Positions 1 through 5,991 of a DNA stretch of 6,147 bases are shown here, in pieces. Numbering within the stretch: the first letter of the stretch is position 1; each line of letters starts with the position of its first letter. The translations under genes were made by a program, and so were the position numbers. Below the pieces are notes generated by a model. That model had not been told where the DNA came from and did no database searches. It saw only the letters and a program-made list of their open reading frames with translations. The stretch is from Clostridia bacterium (lineage in GTDB: Bacteria > Bacillota > Clostridia > Oscillospirales > CAG-272). The DNA is taken from positions 1 to 6,147 of the forward strand of contig JAFOGE010000155.1 in NCBI GenBank assembly GCA_017386965.1, given 5' to 3'.

Positions 1-806
1 AGCGCGGTTCCACTGTCACACAAAAAAATACCGTCCGGGCGGTCCGGGAGGATCGGATCGTGGGATATGCGAATCCGCCAATGCTTCTCGGGGGCAAGAG
101 AGCCGAAGGCAGCCATGAGGTACTGCCCTGCTCCGCGACAGTCCTCGATGCGCAGAATGCGCTTGGCCTGCGAAAAGTAGGTGTCAAATCCCACGCGCCC
201 CTTCATCCCGATGGAATGGATCAACGCCGGCTCGGAGGAAAATCCGCTCCCCCTTGGAATATCCTTGGCAAGCCGCTCGGCAAGCGCCTCGATCTTTTCC
301 CGTTTGACATAGGGAGCAACCAGCGAATCCGCTACTCTCGTCATGCTTTCCACCCCTGCAAGATAGCGGTAGGCTCTCTCGTAGGCCTTCTTTTTTTCCC
401 CCTGCAGACGCTCAATTTCCTCTTTTTTTGTAAGCAGAAGATCGGGGTCCCAAAACGCGCCGAGGTTGACGATCTCCTCACGGATCCCAGGATGCATCGG
501 CTCATATACGTGCGGAGCGGTCGCATCGATCAAAGCAATGCATTGGGAATCCCGAAAGATCCGCAGTCCGTCCAGCGAATCCGGATCGGAGGAGCAATAG
601 ATGTGTTCCACCCGCCACCCCTCCTTCTCGGCTCTCTTTGCGACGGCTCGCAGAAAATATCCCTTTCCGGTTCCCGGCCCTCCCTTGACCGCATAGACGC
701 GCGTAACGACGGGGCTGTCAAAGCACTCTCCGTAGTAGCTGCAAAAGCCGTTGGCACTGTTGGATGCAACGAAATAGGCGTCCTCGCCCGTAGCTCGTAT
801 CTTCAT
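1..806 (-). CDS. PRK06851-type P-loop ATPase-like protein, 3' end cut by window edge
   Basis: The start is ATG at 804-806, preceded on the minus strand by CGGAGGT (817-811), an excellent ribosome binding site. There are 268 codons before the window ends, with no stop. Family recognition rests on a loop GGPGTGKG (residues 42-49), the stretch CSSDPDSLDG (71-80), a Walker B-like IALIDATAPHV (90-100) and NLGAFWD (114-120). I recall this arrangement from the uncharacterised PRK06851 family of about 360 residues, common in spore-forming Firmicutes. Residues 127-181 are charged and probably helical. Residues about 216-268 resemble residues 36-92, pointing to a tandem duplication: the second copy has ILRIEDCRGAGQYL for the loop region and SHDPILPDRPDG for SSDPDSLDG. 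The first loop lacks the Ser/Thr after Lys, and the second lacks the GK pair, so hydrolysis is doubtful. The biochemical function is unknown. It is divergent from spoIIIAA across 119 nt. The family call is from memory; the P-loop fold is clear. Confidence 0.8.
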   Translation of the reverse strand, partial: MKIRATGEDAYFVASNSANGFCSYYGECFDSPVVTRVYAVKGGPGTGKGYFLRAVAKRAEKEGWRVEHIYCSSDPDSLDGLRIFRDSQCIALIDATAPHVYEPMHPGIREEIVNLGAFWDPDLLLTKKEEIERLQGEKKKAYERAYRYLAGVESMTRVADSLVAPYVKREKIEALAERLAKDIPRGSGFSSEPALIHSIGMKGRVGFDTYFSQAKRILRIEDCRGAGQYLMAAFGSLAPEKHWRIRISHDPILPDRPDGIFLCDSGTA

Positions 807-814
807 AAAAACCT

Positions 815-845
815 CCGTATTTGCTTCCTTGCCCTAACATACTAT
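815..845 (+). promoter_or_regulatory. Candidate distal sigma-E promoter of the spoIIIA operon
   Basis: The -10 CATACTAT (838-845) matches the sigma-E consensus CATACAMT at seven of eight positions. The upstream CCGTATT (815-821) fits the -35 KMATATT at five of seven, but the 16-nt spacer is slightly longer than the usual 13-15. In Bacillus subtilis spoIIIA is known to be transcribed by mother-cell sigma-E, so a sigma-E promoter is expected in this gap. The leader would be about 70 nt. Confidence 0.35.
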
Positions 846-868
846 GCCAAAGGCGCAAGAGGTTCTAC
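838..868 (-). promoter_or_regulatory. Candidate sigma-G/F-like promoter for the divergent ATPase-like gene
   Basis: Read on the minus strand, GTAGA (868-864) is followed by 17 nt and then CATAGTA (846-840). This approximates the forespore sigma-G pattern gHATR-N17/18-CATnnTA, with one mismatch in the -35. The -10 lies in the near-palindrome CATACTATG (838-846), so it also reads as a -10 in the other direction. Transcription would start about 25 nt before the gene's ATG. Short degenerate matches like this occur by chance; the call is weak. Confidence 0.22.
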
Positions 869-891
869 TTTTTTTCACAGAGGCATATAGT
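864..891 (+). promoter_or_regulatory. Candidate proximal sigma-E promoter of the spoIIIA operon
   Basis: The -10 CATATAGT (884-891) matches CATACAMT at six of eight positions, with a 13-nt spacer to a poor -35-like TCTACTT (864-870). Initiation about 7 nt downstream would give a short leader of roughly 28 nt that still contains the spoIIIAA ribosome binding site. The spacing is better than for the distal candidate but the -35 is worse. I cannot decide between them from sequence alone. Confidence 0.35.
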
Positions 892-912
892 AGAGCGGAC
901 AAAGAAACCGAC

Positions 913-918
913 AAGGAG
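913..918 (+). promoter_or_regulatory. Ribosome binding site that sets the spoIIIAA start
   Basis: AAGGAG lies 7 nt before GTG at 926. No comparable Shine-Dalgarno sequence precedes the upstream in-frame ATG at 821, so this site supports the GTG start and a 308-residue protein. Confidence 0.8.
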
Positions 919-925
919 AAACGCC

Positions 926-1852
926 GTGCAAGTGATCCGTTCTGTCCCACCCTCCCTTGAGCTTCCAAAGATTTTGGAAAAGCTTCTCCCGAAGCCGATA
1001 ACGGACGCGGTCAAGCGTTGCGGAGCGTCACACGCCGAGGAGCTTCGGCTGCACGCAGACCGAATCTCGACCGTTTGCACGGGGGGACGCAGCTTTCCCC
1101 TGCGGATCCTTTTGCATCGGGAGGACCTCGCCTCGCTTCTGAAGGATCTGTGTCACGGCTCTCTCTATGCTTATAACCACACGATCTGCCAAGGATATCT
1201 GGCCTTGGAGGGAGGCGTTCGCATTGGCGTTTGCGGTCGTGCCGCGACCGAAAACGGAGCCGTAATCGGCGTCAGTGAGATCAGCGGACTGATCATTCGG
1301 ATCCCGCACGCCGTTTCCGTATCCGCGCGACCGCTCCTGGAGCGCATCTTCCTCGACCCCTCAAGGCCCTGCGGCATGCTTCTCTATGCGCCTCCCGGGA
1401 TCGGAAAGACGACGCTCCTGCGCGCTTTGGCAAAGGAGATCTCCTCCCCACCCTACTCCATTCGCACCGTGGTCGTGGATACGCGCGAGGAGCTTTCCTT
1501 CACATTGGACGGCGCGGACATGAATCTGGACATTCTGCAGGGATATCCTCGCCGTCTTGGGATCGAGATTGCCTTCCGCAGTCTTGGCGCACAGCTGATC
1601 CTATGCGATGAGATTGGTGACACGGCAGATGCCTCTGCGATCCTGTCTGCCGCAGGCTGCGGCGTTCCGCTGGTAGCAAGCGTGCATGCAAGCACGGTAA
1701 AGGAAGTCCTCCTGCGCCCTCTGATGCAGCAGCTTCACCGCGCGCACGTATTTCCCTTTTATGCAGGAATCCGACGGGATGCGGGAAACGAAATGCACTA
1801 TATCTTTACGGAGCGGAGCGAGGCAGACGGGCTTCTTCCCCGGCTTCGTTAA
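926..1852 (+). CDS. spoIIIAA: Stage III sporulation protein AA, secretion-type ATPase
   Basis: This is the cytosolic ATPase of the SpoIIIA-SpoIIQ complex, related to type II/IV secretion and pilus motor ATPases; it is thought to power or gate the complex from the mother-cell side. The product is 308 residues, essentially the length of the Bacillus subtilis protein (about 307). An N-terminal domain (1-145) contains the family-typical NHTICQGYLALEGGVRIG (84-101). It is followed by Walker A APPGIGKTT (155-163), an Asp/Arg box VVVDTREEL (182-190), Walker B LILCDEIG (224-231) and the late motif VASVHAST (250-257). I chose GTG at 926 because it follows AAGGAG and gives the family length; starting at ATG 821 would add 35 residues rich in basic and aromatic residues with no family resemblance. 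It is the first gene of the operon, 34 nt before spoIIIAB. Confidence 0.96.
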   Translation: MQVIRSVPPSLELPKILEKLLPKPITDAVKRCGASHAEELRLHADRISTVCTGGRSFPLRILLHREDLASLLKDLCHGSLYAYNHTICQGYLALEGGVRIGVCGRAATENGAVIGVSEISGLIIRIPHAVSVSARPLLERIFLDPSRPCGMLLYAPPGIGKTTLLRALAKEISSPPYSIRTVVVDTREELSFTLDGADMNLDILQGYPRRLGIEIAFRSLGAQLILCDEIGDTADASAILSAAGCGVPLVASVHASTVKEVLLRPLMQQLHRAHVFPFYAGIRRDAGNEMHYIFTERSEADGLLPRLR

Positions 1853-1886
1853 AGGAAGCAACAGCTTTGAGAAAGGAGAACACGCA

Positions 1887-2366
1887 ATGCTTTTTTTCAA
1901 GCTTCTCGGAAGCATCCTGATCCTCCTTTCGGGTAGTGCAGCCGCCTTTTGCGCGGTTCGGTACGAGAGTGCAAGGATTCGGATTCTGGATGCTTGGATC
2001 GACCTGATCCTCTTTATACGCGGGCAGATCGACTGCTATCTGACACCCTTGGATGAAATTCTGCAAAAGTCAAATGCCGCACTTCCGGAATCCGCGCTTC
2101 TCGGTCACGCAAGTCCCAAATCTCTGGACGCACTCCTGCATCAGAGCAAGCTCTATCTCTGTGCAGATACGCATCGTCTTCTTACCGCCTTCGTTCGCGA
2201 GATCGGCAGCTCCTACCGAGAGGACCAGCTCAAGCAATGTGATTATTATATTCAGGCGCTTCGCAGCCAACGGGAGCAGCTGGCTTCCCAGCTCCCCTCC
2301 CGCACCAAGCTATCTGCCACGCTCTGCCTTTGCCTCGCTTTGGGAACGGCAATTCTGCTTTGGTAA
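1887..2366 (+). CDS. spoIIIAB: Stage III sporulation protein AB, GspF-like membrane protein
   Basis: This is a membrane component of the mother-cell side of the SpoIIIA complex. Its cytosolic helical domain resembles one domain of the type II secretion platform protein GspF, which contacts the ATPase, so SpoIIIAA is the likely partner. The product is 159 residues (about 171 in Bacillus subtilis). There is an N-terminal transmembrane helix (about 4-23), a soluble helical region (25-140) with YESARIRILDAWIDLILFIRGQI near its start, the helix REDQLKQCDYYIQALRSQRE (111-130), and a C-terminal hydrophobic helix (143-158) ending at the final Trp. The ATG at 1887 is chosen for AAAGGAG (1872-1878), 8 nt upstream. 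Longer in-frame starts from 1761 lie inside spoIIIAA and lack a ribosome site. Confidence 0.94.
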   Translation: MLFFKLLGSILILLSGSAAAFCAVRYESARIRILDAWIDLILFIRGQIDCYLTPLDEILQKSNAALPESALLGHASPKSLDALLHQSKLYLCADTHRLLTAFVREIGSSYREDQLKQCDYYIQALRSQREQLASQLPSRTKLSATLCLCLALGTAILLW

Positions 2367-2414
2367 GAAGAAAAAAACAAGGTCAACGCTTCAAGGCAAG
2401 GAGGATCGGTTCAA

Positions 2415-2609
2415 ATGGAAATCGGGTTGATCGTAAAGATCGCAGGAATCGGCATCCTCGTAGCGGTAGCCTCGCAGATCCTATCCAAGAGTGGTCGCGA
2501 TGAGCAGGCGATGTTCGTTTCCATCGCCGGAATTCTCGTCGCGCTGACACTTCTGATCAACCAGATCCGCGAGCTTTTTGATTACATACTCTCTGTCTTT
2601 GGAATCTGA
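2415..2609 (+). CDS. spoIIIAC: Stage III sporulation protein AC, small two-helix membrane protein
   Basis: This 64-residue integral membrane protein (about 68 in Bacillus subtilis) is a polytopic component of the SpoIIIA complex. Two hydrophobic helices (about 4-21 and 33-49) flank a short polar loop, SKSGRDEQ (24-31), which is typical of the SpoIIIAC family. A short amphipathic tail follows (50-64). AAGGAGG (2398-2404) sits 10 nt before the ATG. The 48-nt gap after spoIIIAB contains no terminator-like hairpin, so read-through within the operon is expected. SpoIIIAC and SpoIIIAD are related families; here the short length and position give AC. Confidence 0.95.
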   Translation: MEIGLIVKIAGIGILVAVASQILSKSGRDEQAMFVSIAGILVALTLLINQIRELFDYILSVFGI

Positions 2610-2612
2610 AAA

Positions 2613-3011
2613 ATGACCAGCCTCAAAATTTGTATGCTTGCAACCGTCGGTCTGAGCGCCGCCATGATCATAAAGCAATGGAAATCCGATTTTCTTCCTC
2701 TCGTGCGGCTTGCAGTCGCGGTCTTTCTGACACAGGCGATCCTCTCCGCCTCCGTTCCTCTGATCGGCTTTCTCAAGGAGCTTCTTGGCGGCGAGGGGCT
2801 TTCCTCCTATGCGGGAATTCTTCCGAAAGCACTTGGGGTCGCCATTTTAACGCAGGTCTGCTCGGATATTTGTCGGGAATGCGGAGAGAACGGTATTGCA
2901 GGAGGGGTCGAATGGATGGGAAAGATTGAAATTCTCCTTCTTTCCCTCCCCTTGATACGGGAAATGCTTGCGCTTGCCGGTCAGCTTCTGAGCTTGGGAG
3001 GGGTATCATGA
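2613..3011 (+). CDS. spoIIIAD: Stage III sporulation protein AD, polytopic membrane protein
   Basis: This 132-residue membrane protein (about 133 in Bacillus subtilis) is part of the mother-cell membrane platform. Hydrophobic segments lie at about 4-20, 27-56, 66-80 and 104-127. The stretch KALGVAILTQVCSDICRECG (72-91), with the following Gly-rich turn and GKIEILLLSLPLI (103-115), is the most family-typical part. The ATG lies only 3 nt after the spoIIIAC stop and has only a weak GGA (2600-2602) as ribosome site, so translation probably depends on coupling to spoIIIAC. It overlaps spoIIIAE by 4 nt (ATGA). Confidence 0.95.
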   Translation: MTSLKICMLATVGLSAAMIIKQWKSDFLPLVRLAVAVFLTQAILSASVPLIGFLKELLGGEGLSSYAGILPKALGVAILTQVCSDICRECGENGIAGGVEWMGKIEILLLSLPLIREMLALAGQLLSLGGVS

Positions 3012-4186
3012 GGAATCTCCGTTCCCTCTCCCGACGCCTGCTTTTCTGTCTGCTTCTGATTCTCCTGCTGACACCGCTTCTCTGCCTCCCGATTGCGGCC
3101 GAGGCAAAAGAAGAGGAGGAAAACGTTGGAGAAAAGATCCCGGAGGAATTTACGGGACTTCTGGATTCGCTTCCGGAGGAGCTTGCAAAGCTCCTCCCCG
3201 ACGGGATCTTCTCCCTGCAAGGGGATGCGGTAGCAGGAGCAGTAGCGGAAATGGGAAGCTTCTCCTATCTTTTGGAAACAGTCCTCGTCCTTTGCGGTGT
3301 ACGTCTGCGGGACTGCGTAGGACTTTTTGCGCTCCTCTGCGGAATTCTTGTCCTTTCCGCACTCTCACGCACGGTGCAAGGCTCGTTCTCCTCAGGCGGA
3401 ATCGGCAAAAGCTTCTCCTTTTGCTCCTCTCTCGTCATTTTTCTCTCACTTCTGACCGTCGGATACCGTAATATTGCATCCGTTACCTCCTATCTTTCCA
3501 ATTTGAACGCCATGACCGCATCCTGCCTCCCTCTGCTCGGTGCGCTCTATGCCCTTGGCGGAAACGTTTCTACCGCTGTCGCCTCCTCGGCAGGCCTTTC
3601 GATCTTTATGACACTGTTGGAGGAAGCGGTTGGAAAAACGGTCCTCCCCTTTTGCGGAATTTGCCTTGCCTTCTCCTCCATTACGGCTCTGGAGCCGGAG
3701 CTTCGCCTCGGCAGCCCGATTGCTTCCCTGAAGAAGCACTACACGACGGCTTTGGGCTTTCTGATGATGCTTCTTCTGACGGTGCTCGGCACGCAGACCA
3801 CCCTTGCTGCGAAGGCAGACGGGCTTGCGATGCGGAGCGTAAAATTTGCCGCAGGAAATCTCATCCCTATCGTGGGCGGTTCTGTTGCGGAGCTTTTGCG
3901 TACGGTTTCCTCCGGCGTAGGGTATCTGCGCGGAACGATCGGGCTATGCGGTATTCTGCTCCTGCTTCTGATGCTTCTTCCAACTCTGGCAGAGCTTTTT
4001 TTGATCCGCATGACCTGGCAGCTCTCGGCATCCGTTGCAGACCTCTTCGGCTGTACCTCCGAGAAAAAGCTCCTGGATGAATTTGCCTCGCTCGGAGGAT
4101 ACCTCATCGCCGTCATCAGCATTTGCTCAAGCGTGCTTCTCCTGGCATTTACGCTGTTAACGCATTGCGCATCCGCAATCGGTTAG
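3008..4186 (+). CDS. spoIIIAE: Stage III sporulation protein AE, signal-peptide-bearing polytopic protein
   Basis: This is the largest membrane component of the SpoIIIA complex, 392 residues (about 399 in Bacillus subtilis). It begins with a clear signal peptide: Arg-rich n-region (2-10), Leu-rich core (11-29) and an AEA-type cleavage site after about residue 33. An acidic extracytoplasmic stretch follows (34-65). Seven hydrophobic segments can be drawn at about 103-120, 136-153, 172-192, 196-222, 246-266, 311-333 and 363-384. The stretch KFAAGNLIPIVGGSVAELL (279-297) is a conserved family signature. The start overlaps the spoIIIAD stop as ATGA, with GGAGGGG (2997-3003) just upstream, so translation is coupled. 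No frameshift or internal stop is seen. Confidence 0.96.
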   Translation: MRNLRSLSRRLLFCLLLILLLTPLLCLPIAAEAKEEEENVGEKIPEEFTGLLDSLPEELAKLLPDGIFSLQGDAVAGAVAEMGSFSYLLETVLVLCGVRLRDCVGLFALLCGILVLSALSRTVQGSFSSGGIGKSFSFCSSLVIFLSLLTVGYRNIASVTSYLSNLNAMTASCLPLLGALYALGGNVSTAVASSAGLSIFMTLLEEAVGKTVLPFCGICLAFSSITALEPELRLGSPIASLKKHYTTALGFLMMLLLTVLGTQTTLAAKADGLAMRSVKFAAGNLIPIVGGSVAELLRTVSSGVGYLRGTIGLCGILLLLLMLLPTLAELFLIRMTWQLSASVADLFGCTSEKKLLDEFASLGGYLIAVISICSSVLLLAFTLLTHCASAIG

Positions 4187-4196
4187 GAGGATTCCT

Positions 4197-4682
4197 ATGG
4201 CTTCCTATTGCTTATCCATCTTTTCCGCCGCGCTCGCGGGAGCTCTGATCGGCATTCTCTCGCCCTGCGGAGGCCTTTCAAAATATCTTCGCCTCATCAT
4301 TTCCTGCTTTCTGCTATGCACCCTGCTGTGGCCGCTCCCATCGCTTCTTTCCCGCTTCCTGGAGGATCCAAGCACCCTTTTGCCGGATCTGCCCAAGGCA
4401 GATCCGGAGGAATACGAATCCTTATGGGATGGGGCTTTGCAGGAAAATGCAAAGGATTATTTTACGCAAATGCTCACGCAGACCCTTTGCCGTGAGCTGT
4501 CCATAGAAGAAGGCAATCTGCGATGCCGCGTTCTTTGGGATGAAACCGATCCCGAAGCCATCCTTCCGCTTCGCGTAACGGTGATCCTGCGGGGCTCTGC
4601 TATTTGGAAGGATCCGGAGCCGATCAAGGATCTCGTGAAGGCGCTCTTAAACTGCGAATGTGCGGTTGCAATCGAACGGTGA
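4197..4682 (+). CDS. spoIIIAF: Stage III sporulation protein AF
   Basis: This mother-cell membrane protein has two N-terminal transmembrane helices (about 5-22 and 31-51) and a soluble domain (about 75-160). In Bacillus the soluble domain adopts a ring-building-motif-like fold related to secretion-system proteins. The product is 161 residues against about 206 in Bacillus subtilis, so the soluble part is compact. The domain contains YFTQMLTQTLCREL (87-100) and a strand-rich LPLRVTVILRG (123-133) near the C-terminus. AGGAGG (4185-4190) overlaps the spoIIIAE stop codon and lies 6 nt before the ATG. Primary sequence is the least conserved of the set; the call leans on topology and on position between AE and AG. 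Confidence 0.92.
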   Translation: MASYCLSIFSAALAGALIGILSPCGGLSKYLRLIISCFLLCTLLWPLPSLLSRFLEDPSTLLPDLPKADPEEYESLWDGALQENAKDYFTQMLTQTLCRELSIEEGNLRCRVLWDETDPEAILPLRVTVILRGSAIWKDPEPIKDLVKALLNCECAVAIER

Positions 4683-4693
4683 AAGGAAACAAT

Positions 4694-5200
4694 ATGTTCT
4701 CATTTTTGAAAAAAGAAGCCGGAGAGGACGGCCAACGCAGCCGTCTTTGGATCATTTTCGGGATCGCCGCGATCGGCATTCTGCTGGTATTGATCGGCGG
4801 AAGCCTTGGCCGAACGGAGGGGGACGACGAGCCTGCCGCAGATCCCCCTGCGGAGGAAGCGCTTCTATCCTATCAATCCTATCTTGAGGGGCGGATTCGC
4901 GGGCTTTGTGAATCGGTAAGCGGCGTGAGCAACGTCCACGTGATCGTTACTCTTGCCGGAGGCTTCGAATCGGTATATGCAACGGAATGGGAGGAATCCG
5001 GCGAAAAATACGTGATCCTTGGAAGCGGCTCCTCGGCGGAGGCACTCCTGCTATCCCACGCATCCCCACAGATCATCGGGATCGGAATCGTTTGCACCGG
5101 CGGAAGCAACGCAAGCATCCGCCGTGAATTGACCTCCCTTTTGTGCGCGGCTCTGGATCTCTCCAGCACCCGTATCTACGTTACGGAACGGGGAGGATAA
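4694..5200 (+). CDS. spoIIIAG: Stage III sporulation protein AG, ring-forming channel protein
   Basis: This protein forms the large ring in the space between mother cell and forespore; homologues share the ring-building motif of EscJ/PrgK-type secretion proteins. The product is 168 residues: a short basic N-terminus, one transmembrane helix (18-38), an acidic Pro-rich linker (42-56) and the ring-building domain (about 57-166). Family-typical parts are VSNVHVIVTLAGGFESVYATE (78-98, read as two adjoining pieces) and IGIGIVCTGGSN (128-139), then the helix and final strand ending RIYVTERGG. It is about 60 residues shorter than the Bacillus subtilis protein (229), mainly because residues 91-124 are a short insertion. 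AAAGGA (4682-4687) overlaps the spoIIIAF stop and lies 6 nt before the ATG; the longer in-frame start at 4604 lies within spoIIIAF. Confidence 0.94.
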   Translation: MFSFLKKEAGEDGQRSRLWIIFGIAAIGILLVLIGGSLGRTEGDDEPAADPPAEEALLSYQSYLEGRIRGLCESVSGVSNVHVIVTLAGGFESVYATEWEESGEKYVILGSGSSAEALLLSHASPQIIGIGIVCTGGSNASIRRELTSLLCAALDLSSTRIYVTERGG

Positions 5201-5233
5201 TTTCCCTTTGTGCAGGAGAAAATCTTTGCCGAA

Positions 5234-5258
5234 TCCCAATCTCCCGTCATAATTGGGA
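5234..5258. repeat. Inverted repeat in the spoIIIAG-spoIIIAH gap
   Basis: TCCCAAT (5234-5240) and ATTGGGA (5252-5258) form a perfect 7-bp inverted repeat around 11 nt. The right arm overlaps the -35 of the candidate spoIIIAH promoter. It could be an operator or an RNA hairpin. No T-run follows, so it is not a standard intrinsic terminator. Confidence 0.6.
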
Positions 5259-5275
5259 AGATCCACTCATAAGGT
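5247..5275 (+). promoter_or_regulatory. Candidate internal sigma-E promoter before spoIIIAH
   Basis: TCATAAT (5247-5253) fits the sigma-E -35 KMATATT at six of seven positions. It is followed by a 14-nt spacer, the preferred length, and CATAAGGT (5268-5275), which keeps CATA and the final T of the -10 CATACAMT (five of eight). Initiation about 7 nt downstream would leave a 20-30 nt leader with the AGGAGG ribosome site (5293-5298). An internal promoter in the Bacillus subtilis spoIIIA locus has been reported, which makes a second promoter plausible. The match is moderate. Confidence 0.4.
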
Positions 5276-5292
5276 ATAGCGAACAAAAAAAC

Positions 5293-5298
5293 AGGAGG
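5293..5298 (+). promoter_or_regulatory. Ribosome binding site that sets the spoIIIAH start
   Basis: A full AGGAGG lies 9 nt before ATG at 5308. The frame stays open back to 5143, so this site decides the start and gives a 196-residue protein with a normal membrane-anchored N-terminus. Confidence 0.85.
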
Positions 5299-5307
5299 AT
5301 TCTACCT

Positions 5308-5898
5308 ATGAAGCAACCATCCACGGCACTGCGTGAAGTCACGTCCGAAAACAAAGTAAAAGCCCTTCTTCATCGGATCGGCAAACGAAACCTGATCATC
5401 GCCTGCTCCGTTCTCCTGATCGGTGCGGCCGTCTGGCTCAACTGGATGCTCTTTTCGCCTCCCTCTACCTCGGACGGCTACGGCGGATACGATCAGCCCA
5501 GCGGCAACATTTCGGGAAATAACGGTGGAAATGCCGGATCGACCGACGCCGACGACACCTACTTCTCCGCAACGCTGGTCAACCGTCAGAAGGCACGCGA
5601 TGAAGCGCTTGAGGTTCTGCAATCGGTAGTCGATAACGAGGACGCCGGTGAGGAATTGAAGAACGAGGCTCTGGCAAGCATCTCCATGATCGCAGAGGAG
5701 ATCCGCAAGGAGGCAGCCATCGAAACGCTTGTCACCGCAAAAGGCTTTGAGCAATGCGTAGCCGTCCTGAACGGGGATACCGCGTGTATCGTCGTCAAGG
5801 CAGAGGATCTCCAAGTTGCACAAATTGCCCAGATCAACGCCATTGTCTATGAGCAAACGGGAATCTCGCCCTCCGGAATTACCATCATTCAAAAATAA
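5308..5898 (+). CDS. spoIIIAH: Stage III sporulation protein AH, SpoIIQ-binding protein
   Basis: This mother-cell protein crosses its membrane once and binds forespore SpoIIQ in the intermembrane space, zipping the two membranes together and placing the SpoIIIA complex. The product is 196 residues (218 in Bacillus subtilis). It has a basic cytosolic N-terminus (1-27), a transmembrane helix (28-49) and a Gly/Asn/Ser/Asp-rich flexible linker (53-83). A long charged helix (about 86-141) begins YFSATLVNRQKARDEALEVL (85-104), a very typical family segment. A ring-building, YscJ/FliF-like domain follows (about 142-195), with GFEQCVAVLNGD (146-157) and the closing TGISPSGITIIQK (184-196). It is preceded by an unusually long 107-nt gap and followed at once by a strong terminator, so it is the last gene of the operon. 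Confidence 0.96.
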   Translation: MKQPSTALREVTSENKVKALLHRIGKRNLIIACSVLLIGAAVWLNWMLFSPPSTSDGYGGYDQPSGNISGNNGGNAGSTDADDTYFSATLVNRQKARDEALEVLQSVVDNEDAGEELKNEALASISMIAEEIRKEAAIETLVTAKGFEQCVAVLNGDTACIVVKAEDLQVAQIAQINAIVYEQTGISPSGITIIQK

Positions 5899-5902
5899 TC
5901 AA

Positions 5903-5951
5903 AAAAAGGGTGCCGGTCAAATGTGAACTGCATTTGACCGACACCCTTTTT
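5903..5951. terminator. Strong, probably bidirectional intrinsic terminator after spoIIIAH
   Basis: AAAAAGGGTG-C-CGGTCAAATG (5903-5923) pairs with CATTTGACCG-A-CACCCTTTTT (5931-5951), leaving a 7-nt loop and one C/A mismatch in 21 positions. The plus-strand side ends in five T; the minus-strand side ends in seven T (complement of 5901-5907). It begins 4 nt after the spoIIIAH stop and can end both spoIIIA and the convergent gene. Confidence 0.9.
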
Positions 5952-5991
5952 GAGTTCCTTATCGTGCAAGCTTTGAAGCAGCGGTACCGTT

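Noticed and set aside
60..890. Long plus-strand open frame of 276 codons
   Set aside because: It is antisense to the well-supported minus-strand ATPase-like gene, has no family resemblance, and its start lacks a good ribosome site.
821..925. Upstream in-frame extension of spoIIIAA starting at ATG 821
   Set aside because: No ribosome binding site, overlap with the promoter region, and an N-terminus unlike the family; GTG 926 has AAGGAG at ideal spacing and gives 308 residues.
1388..1414. SpoIIIAA Walker A begins with Ala (APPGIGKT) instead of Gly
   Set aside because: The standard P-loop pattern allows Ala or Gly at this position and the key GKT is intact, so it is not a sign of lost function.
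2859..2882. Three spaced cysteines in SpoIIIAD (CSDICREC, residues 83-90) as a possible metal site
   Set aside because: They lie on a helix beside membrane segments; one of them falls in a family-conserved SDIC motif and no fourth ligand is apparent, so a metal site is not supported.
5143..5307. Extended spoIIIAH start at 5143, overlapping spoIIIAG
   Set aside because: The frame is open, but the added 55 residues look random, there is no good ribosome site, and the ATG at 5308 follows a full AGGAGG.
5302..5892. 196-codon minus-strand open frame across spoIIIAH
   Set aside because: It mirrors spoIIIAH almost exactly. SpoIIIAH has clear family features and a strong ribosome site; the antisense frame has neither.
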